Shown here piece after piece: positions 34,492 to 38,870 of a DNA stretch of 38,870 nt; position 1 is the stretch's first letter, and every line of letters begins with the position of its first letter. Origin of the DNA: Rhodosalinus sp046542825 (lineage in GTDB: Bacteria > Pseudomonadota > Alphaproteobacteria > Rhodobacterales > Rhodobacteraceae); NCBI RefSeq assembly GCF_046542825.1, contig NZ_JBKHAQ010000014.1, positions 1-38,870 of the forward strand. Direction: 5' to 3'. The position numbers and the translations under genes were made by a program. The notes under the pieces were generated by a model. That model searched no databases, had not been told where the DNA came from, and saw only the letters and a program-made list of their open reading frames with translations.

Positions 34492-36003
34492 TCACCGGCG
34501 CCAGAGGGCCGGCGACAGCAGCGCGACGATGGCCAGCAGTTCGAACCGGCCCAGGATCATCGCCCCGGCAAGGGTCAGCTTGCCGCCCTGCGACAGCTCG
34601 ATCAGCGCGATGGGCGTCTCCGGCGCCCAGACGATCAGCGGACCCGTCGTCGTGAGCGCCGCAACCGCCAGTACCATCGCCTCCTCGAAGCCGCTGCCGA
34701 GTGCGGCGAAGGCGAGGCTGGTCAGCGTCAGGCTGAGCGCGAAGAGCATGAAGAAGACGAAGGCGATGAAGGCCCCCTGCCGCCGCAACCGGCGCGAGAA
34801 ACCGCCCGCGCGCCCGACCGAGGACGGGTGCACCAGTTTCTCCATCTCCCGCAGACCGTGCAGGTAGAGCGCATAGATGCGCAGGAGCTTCACGCCGCCC
34901 GCGGTGGTGGCCACGCCGCCGCCGATGATGGCCAGTCCCATCAGGATCAGCCCCGGCGTGCCAAGGCCGGACCACACCTGCGCCTCCTCCCAGTTCGAGC
35001 TGACGAAGCCGGTGGTGGTCAGGAACGACAGGACGGTGAAGCTCGCGCCCCAGTGCGCCTGCAGCGCCTGTGTCAGATCCTGGTCGCGCGCGACCTCGTA
35101 GGCGCCGGCCCAGTGCCGCACAAGGAGCACGACCGGAACCGCCACGACCAGAATGAGGCCCAGCCGGAACTCGGGGTCCTGCGTCAGCCGCGTGCGCGCG
35201 GTGGTCAGCGTGTCCGACGAGAAGGTGAGGCGCGAGAGCGCGAAAAGCAGGAAGGCGAAGATCGCGGCTTCGGTCCAGAAGCCGGAGATCACGCCGATGT
35301 CGCCTGCCTCGCCCGTGATGCCCGAGGTCGAGATCGTGGACATGGCAAGGATCGCCGCAGCGATCGGCGCCTCGCCCAGTGCCATGAGGAAGAGCCACAG
35401 CACCAGCGTGAGCGCGCCGTAGACCGGCGCGAGCCGGCGCGCGGCGCGGGCCAGGCGCATTTGCGGGGTCGCGGCGGCCATCGCCGGCTGGCGCGCGTCG
35501 GCGCGGCCGGGCTCGCCCGAGGCCGTGACCTCGAAGCCGCCCAGCGAGAGGGGCGCGAGGATCGCGGCCGCAGCCGTCCAGATCACGAAGCCGCCCATCC
35601 ATGCCACCTGCGCGCGCCAGAGGTGCAATTCGGGCGACAGCCGCTCGGGCGCGAAGAGCGTGGCGCCCGTGGTCGTCAGGCAGGACACCATCTCGACATA
35701 GGCGTTGAGAAAGCTGGTGGTGCGCAGGGCCTCGTGGAACGGCACCGCAAGGCCCGCGGGCAACACGACGAAGGCGGCGAGCAGCGCCAGAAGCTGGCGG
35801 GCCGAATCGCGCTCGGGCGGGCGGCCCGCCCGCGCCACCGCGATCAGCGCGACGATCAGCGTGCCCAGCAGCCCCGCGTAGAAGAAACTGCGCGCGATAT
35901 GGAACTCCTCGCGCCCCAGCGCCACCACGGCCGGCACCAGCATCGACAGCGCACCGCCGCCGGCCAGCAGAAGGAAGAGCGGTAACTGGCGGAGCGCGCG
36001 CAT
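34492..36003 (-). CDS. trkH: Potassium uptake protein TrkH
   Basis: TrkH is the membrane channel subunit of the Trk potassium uptake system, gated by TrkA. The product is 503 residues and polytopic. The four-fold repeated pore loops are visible as SCLTTTGAT near 110, STISTSGITG near 225, SFLTTTGFV near 330 and AALTTTGPL near 450, each carrying the selectivity-filter glycine. It starts 4 bp after trkA, so the two are one operon. Numbers for the pore loops are approximate. Confidence 0.95.
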   Translation of the reverse strand: MRALRQLPLFLLLAGGGALSMLVPAVVALGREEFHIARSFFYAGLLGTLIVALIAVARAGRPPERDSARQLLALLAAFVVLPAGLAVPFHEALRTTSFLNAYVEMVSCLTTTGATLFAPERLSPELHLWRAQVAWMGGFVIWTAAAAILAPLSLGGFEVTASGEPGRADARQPAMAAATPQMRLARAARRLAPVYGALTLVLWLFLMALGEAPIAAAILAMSTISTSGITGEAGDIGVISGFWTEAAIFAFLLFALSRLTFSSDTLTTARTRLTQDPEFRLGLILVVAVPVVLLVRHWAGAYEVARDQDLTQALQAHWGASFTVLSFLTTTGFVSSNWEEAQVWSGLGTPGLILMGLAIIGGGVATTAGGVKLLRIYALYLHGLREMEKLVHPSSVGRAGGFSRRLRRQGAFIAFVFFMLFALSLTLTSLAFAALGSGFEEAMVLAVAALTTTGPLIVWAPETPIALIELSQGGKLTLAGAMILGRFELLAIVALLSPALWRR

Positions 36004-36007
36004 CGGC

Positions 36008-37384
36008 TCAGAAATAGTCGAACGAGACCTGCAGCAGGCGCTCGACTTCCGGCACGTCCTTGGCGAGGGCGAAGATCACGATGACGTCGCCCTCGTCGAT
36101 GCGGGTGGAGCCCTCGGGCTTGACGATCTTCGCCCCCTTCTTCACCGCGCCCACCAGCACGCCCTCGGGAAAGTCGATGTCGCGGATGCGCTGCCCCGTG
36201 ATCGGCGAGGTCGACAGCACCTCTGCCTCGATCACCTCGGCCTCTGCATCGCCGATGGAATAGACGTCCCGCACCCGCCCGTGGCGGATGTGGCGCAGGA
36301 TCGAACTGACGGTCGTGGCGCGCGGGTTGATGTAGGCGTCGATCCCCAGCGACCCCATCAGCGGCTCCAGCGTGGGGTCGTTGACCAGCACGATGGCCAT
36401 CGGACAGCCCAGCGACTTCGCCCTGACGGCGACCAGCATGTTCGTCTTGTCATCGTCGGTGACGCAGAGCACGGCATCCGCGCGCGCGATGTTGGCCTCC
36501 TGCAACAGCCCCACGTCGAGGCCGTCGCCGTTCAGAACGATGGTCCGCTGCAGTTCGTCGGCCGCGCGTTCCGCCGCCGCCCTGTCACGCTCGATCACCT
36601 TGGCGCGGATGCGCTCGGCCCGGTCCTCGAGCGCCCGCGCCACGGTCAGGCCCACGTTGCCGCCACCCACCAGCACCACCCGCTCGGTCCGCTTGGTGGA
36701 CTTGCCGAAGATCTCCAGCGTGCGCTCGACATCCTCGGCATGGGCGATGACGTAGCAGGCATCGCCGGGAAAGAGCTGGTCGTTCGGCTCGGGCGCGAAA
36801 AGCGTGCCCTCGCGCCGCACCCCCACCACGATGGCGCGCAGGGTCGAGAAGAGATCGGTCAGTTGCCGCAGCGGCGTGTTGACCACCGGGCAGCTGTCGG
36901 TCAGGCGCAGCCCCAGCAGCTGCGCACCTCCGTCCAGGAGCCCCTCCGCGTCGAAGGCCGCCGGCGCCGAGACCAGGCGCAGCGCGGCATCGGCCACCTC
37001 GCGCTCGGGGCTGATCACCACGTCGATGGGCAGGTGGTCGCGCCGGTAGAGGTCCGAATAGATCGCCGTCAGGTAGCTCTGCGCCCGCAGTCGCGCGATC
37101 TTGCGCGGGATCGAGAAGACCGAGTGCGCCACCTGGCAGGTCACCATGTTGACCTCGTCCGAGTAGGTGGCGGCAATGATCATGTCGGCGTCGCGCGCGC
37201 CGGCCCGTTCCAGGACGTCGGGGTAGGAGGCGTGCCCGGCCAGTCCCTGGACGTCGAGCGCATCGGTCGCCCGGCGCACCAGGTCGGCATTGTTGTCCAC
37301 GACGGTGACATCGTTCTTCTCGCCCGAGAGGTGGCGCGCGATCTGCCAGCCCACCTGGCCCGCGCCGCAGATGATGACCTTCAT
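36008..37384 (-). CDS. trkA: Trk system potassium transporter TrkA
   Basis: TrkA is the cytosolic nucleotide-sensing ring that regulates TrkH. The 458 residues contain two RCK repeats: the first Rossmann motif is GAGQVGWQIARHL at 6-18, the second GGGNVGLTVARAL near 238-250, each followed by a TrkA-C domain (the last near 375-455). The start MKVIICGAGQ at 37384 is fixed by family similarity; a GGAG lies about 10 nt upstream. trkH follows after 4 bp. Confidence 0.96.
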   Translation of the reverse strand: MKVIICGAGQVGWQIARHLSGEKNDVTVVDNNADLVRRATDALDVQGLAGHASYPDVLERAGARDADMIIAATYSDEVNMVTCQVAHSVFSIPRKIARLRAQSYLTAIYSDLYRRDHLPIDVVISPEREVADAALRLVSAPAAFDAEGLLDGGAQLLGLRLTDSCPVVNTPLRQLTDLFSTLRAIVVGVRREGTLFAPEPNDQLFPGDACYVIAHAEDVERTLEIFGKSTKRTERVVLVGGGNVGLTVARALEDRAERIRAKVIERDRAAAERAADELQRTIVLNGDGLDVGLLQEANIARADAVLCVTDDDKTNMLVAVRAKSLGCPMAIVLVNDPTLEPLMGSLGIDAYINPRATTVSSILRHIRHGRVRDVYSIGDAEAEVIEAEVLSTSPITGQRIRDIDFPEGVLVGAVKKGAKIVKPEGSTRIDEGDVIVIFALAKDVPEVERLLQVSFDYF

Positions 37385-37501
37385 GGGCGAGCGTCTCCCG
37401 TCATCCCTCGCCGGTCTGGATGGCACGCCCCCCCGACCGGGTCAATCGCGCATGCCGCGGGCCTTCGGCCGACCCGCCGATCGGTCCCCGCAGGAGCGAC
37501 G

Positions 37502-37517
37502 CGGCCCGTCAGGGCCG
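37502..37517 (-). terminator. Possible hairpin terminator after the thioesterase gene
   Basis: CGGCCC-GTCA-GGGCCG, a 6-bp stem 11 bp beyond the leftward stop at 37529. There is no U tract. Confidence 0.35.
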
Positions 37518-37528
37518 GGGAGCATGCC

Positions 37529-37969
37529 TCATCCGCGCGCGGGCGGGATCGAATAGGTCATCGTCGCCCGCGCCACCGGCTCTTCCATGCCGTCGGAGTA
37601 GAGCAGCACGTCGCCCACCGCCAGCGCGCGGCCAAGCTTCAGCAGACGGCAGCGCGCGATCATGTCGGTGGCCGCGGCGGGCTTGCGCATGAAGTCCATC
37701 GAGCAGCCGGTGGTCACGGCCAGCGCCTGCGGCCCGATCATCGCCAGCACGGCGAGATAGACCGAGACATCGGCCAGCGCGAACATCGACGGACCCGACA
37801 CGGTGCCGCCGGGGCGCAGGTGTCGATCGTCCACCCGCAGCCGCACCTCGATCTCGCGCGGCGCCAGCCGCTCGATCGCGAAATCTCCGGCCACCTGCGG
37901 AAACTCGCGCGCCATGAAGGCCGCAAGCCCCTCCGCATCCATCGCCAGCCCGCCCCGTCCGTTCGCCAT
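37529..37969 (-). CDS. PaaI-type hotdog thioesterase
   Basis: A 146-residue hotdog-fold acyl-CoA thioesterase-like protein. The signature RPGGTVSGPSMFALADVSVYLAVLAMIG (about 52-79) matches the PaaI/YbgC-like core in which a Gly-rich loop precedes the central helix with the catalytic acidic residue (Asp68 in ALAD). TTGCSMDFMRKP near 86-97 forms the next strands. GGAGG lies 5 nt before the ATG at 37969; a second in-frame ATG nine codons on is possible. Substrate unknown. It is divergent from the enoyl-CoA hydratase-like gene (57 bp apart), hinting at a shared role in acyl-CoA metabolism. Confidence 0.85.
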   Translation of the reverse strand: MANGRGGLAMDAEGLAAFMAREFPQVAGDFAIERLAPREIEVRLRVDDRHLRPGGTVSGPSMFALADVSVYLAVLAMIGPQALAVTTGCSMDFMRKPAAATDMIARCRLLKLGRALAVGDVLLYSDGMEEPVARATMTYSIPPARG

Positions 37970-38026
37970 GCTTTCCTCCGCCGCTCACGACGCCTAGACT
38001 TGGCCCAGCCCTGAGAGGAGGACAAG

Positions 38027-38812
38027 ATGACCCTGCTGCACCGAGAGGACGCCGGCGCCGTCGCGCATCTGACCATGACCGCGCCCGAGCGGCTCAACGC
38101 GCTCTCCGACGGGATGCTGGCGGAGTTGCAGGCCGCCTTCGACGCGCTGAAGAAGGACCGCGCGATTCGCGCGGTGATCCTGTCGGGCGCGGGCAAGGCG
38201 TTCTGCGCCGGCCACGACCTGAAGGAGATGCAGGCCGGCCGCCAGTCCGAGGATGGGGGCGCCAGCTATTTCGACGATCTCTTCCGCCGCTGCTCGACCA
38301 TGATGCAGACCATCCGCGAGATGCCGCAGCCGGTGATCGCGCAGGTGCACGGCATCGCGACCGCGGCGGGCTGCCAGCTGGTCGCCTCCTGCGACCTCGC
38401 TGTCGCGGCGGAAGGCACGCGCTTCGGCGTCAACGGGGTGAACATCGGCCTCTTCTGCTCCACGCCCATGGTTGCGCTCAGCCGCAACGTGCCCACGAAA
38501 CAGGCCTTCGAGATGCTGGTGACGGGCGAATTCGCGGATGCCACCCGCGCCCGCGAGATCGGCCTGGTCAACCGCGTGGTCCCGCCCGAGGCACTGGCCG
38601 GAGAGACGCGCGCGCTGGCCGAAACGGTGGCGTCCAAGCTGGGATCGGCCGTGAAGATCGGCAAGCAGGCCTTTTACAAACAAGGGGAAATGCCGCTCGG
38701 TGCCGCCTATGACTTCACCGGCGCGGCAATGGTCGAGAACATGCTCGATCGCGACACCGCCGAGGGGATCTCGGCCTTCATCGAGAAGCGTGCGCCCGAC
38801 TGGCGGCAGTAA
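38027..38812 (+). CDS. Enoyl-CoA hydratase/isomerase-family protein (ECHDC3-like)
   Basis: A 261-residue crotonase. The CoA-binding segment FCAGHDLKEM and the oxyanion-hole region VHGIATAAGCQLVASCDLAVA are intact. In the active-site region the sequence reads GVNIGLFCSTPMVALSR: neither of the two glutamates of classic enoyl-CoA hydratase is present, a trait of the ECHDC3-like branch. It is therefore probably not a standard hydratase. GAGGAGG lies 6 nt before the ATG. Divergent from a hotdog thioesterase. Confidence 0.88.
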   Translation: MTLLHREDAGAVAHLTMTAPERLNALSDGMLAELQAAFDALKKDRAIRAVILSGAGKAFCAGHDLKEMQAGRQSEDGGASYFDDLFRRCSTMMQTIREMPQPVIAQVHGIATAAGCQLVASCDLAVAAEGTRFGVNGVNIGLFCSTPMVALSRNVPTKQAFEMLVTGEFADATRAREIGLVNRVVPPEALAGETRALAETVASKLGSAVKIGKQAFYKQGEMPLGAAYDFTGAAMVENMLDRDTAEGISAFIEKRAPDWRQ

Positions 38813-38852
38813 CCTCGTGACAAGCACGGCGACGCAGCCTAGATCAGCGCAC

Positions 38853-38870
38853 ATGACGGAAAAGCTGCAT
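38853..38870 (+). CDS. Possible start of a gene running off the right edge
   Basis: ATG 38853 opens M-T-E-K-L-H and continues past the edge. No Shine-Dalgarno is visible. GTGACA (38817-38822) and TAGATC (38840-38845), 17 bp apart, could form a promoter whose start would be about at the ATG. Too little is present to name the product. Confidence 0.25.

Overview
This window reads as chromosomal DNA of an alphaproteobacterium of the Rhodobacteraceae (Roseobacter/Rhodobacter/Paracoccus-like). The basis is very high GC, protein sequences typical of that family, a LexA box of the alphaproteobacterial GAAC-N7-GAAC type, a TTAA-N7-TTAA CtrA box, a gene-transfer-agent (GTA) type holin/endolysin pair, and the order trpD-trpC-moaC-moeA-lexA-comEC-gltX-gltA. 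No species can be named from the sequence alone.

Layout. 1-963 (-): N-terminal part of an exported, Ala/Pro/Asp-rich protein, probably a divergent polysaccharide deacetylase, cut by the left edge. 1230-5516 (+): trpD, trpC, moaC, moeA and lexA, tightly packed, with a LexA box over the lexA promoter. 5521-7572 (-): comEC, facing lexA and divergent from gltX (7726-9144, +); a perfect CtrA box lies between comEC and gltX. gltA (9227-10522, +) follows and ends at a hairpin terminator. 10934-14205 (-): ccmF, ccmH and a PaaG-type crotonase. 14260-15410 (-): an endolysin and a holin of the GTA-release type. 15411-17806: a gene-poor islet holding one general-stress-type SDR gene whose catalytic Lys is Arg, and a possible decayed c-type cytochrome. 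17807-21070 (-): acyltransferase, murI, argC, ccmE. The cytochrome c maturation genes ccmE and ccmF are therefore about 3.6 kb apart, with the lysis cassette and the islet between them.

21159-24560 (-) is a fused indolepyruvate ferredoxin oxidoreductase, divergent from a LysR regulator (24755-25660, +), with an inverted repeat containing T-N11-A between them. After lysR comes a probable small RNA with its own promoter and a strong terminator, then two small membrane-protein genes, then purL (26730-28904, +). Between purL and a convergent 3-hydroxyisobutyrate-dehydrogenase-type gene is a very regular run of three abutting 10-bp-stem hairpins. A penicillin-acylase-family Ntn hydrolase (29957-32428, +) follows. 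The right end holds the (-) series trkA-trkH-hfq-hflX, a hotdog thioesterase (-) and an enoyl-CoA hydratase-like protein (+).

Most of the window is housekeeping: tryptophan, arginine, purine, molybdopterin and peptidoglycan precursor synthesis, the TCA cycle, tRNA charging, cytochrome c assembly, potassium uptake and RNA chaperoning. The most interesting thread is that three parts tied to GTA biology in Rhodobacterales lie within about 11 kb: lexA (SOS), comEC under a CtrA box (DNA uptake by recipients), and the holin/endolysin pair (release from donors). The structural GTA cluster is not in the window.
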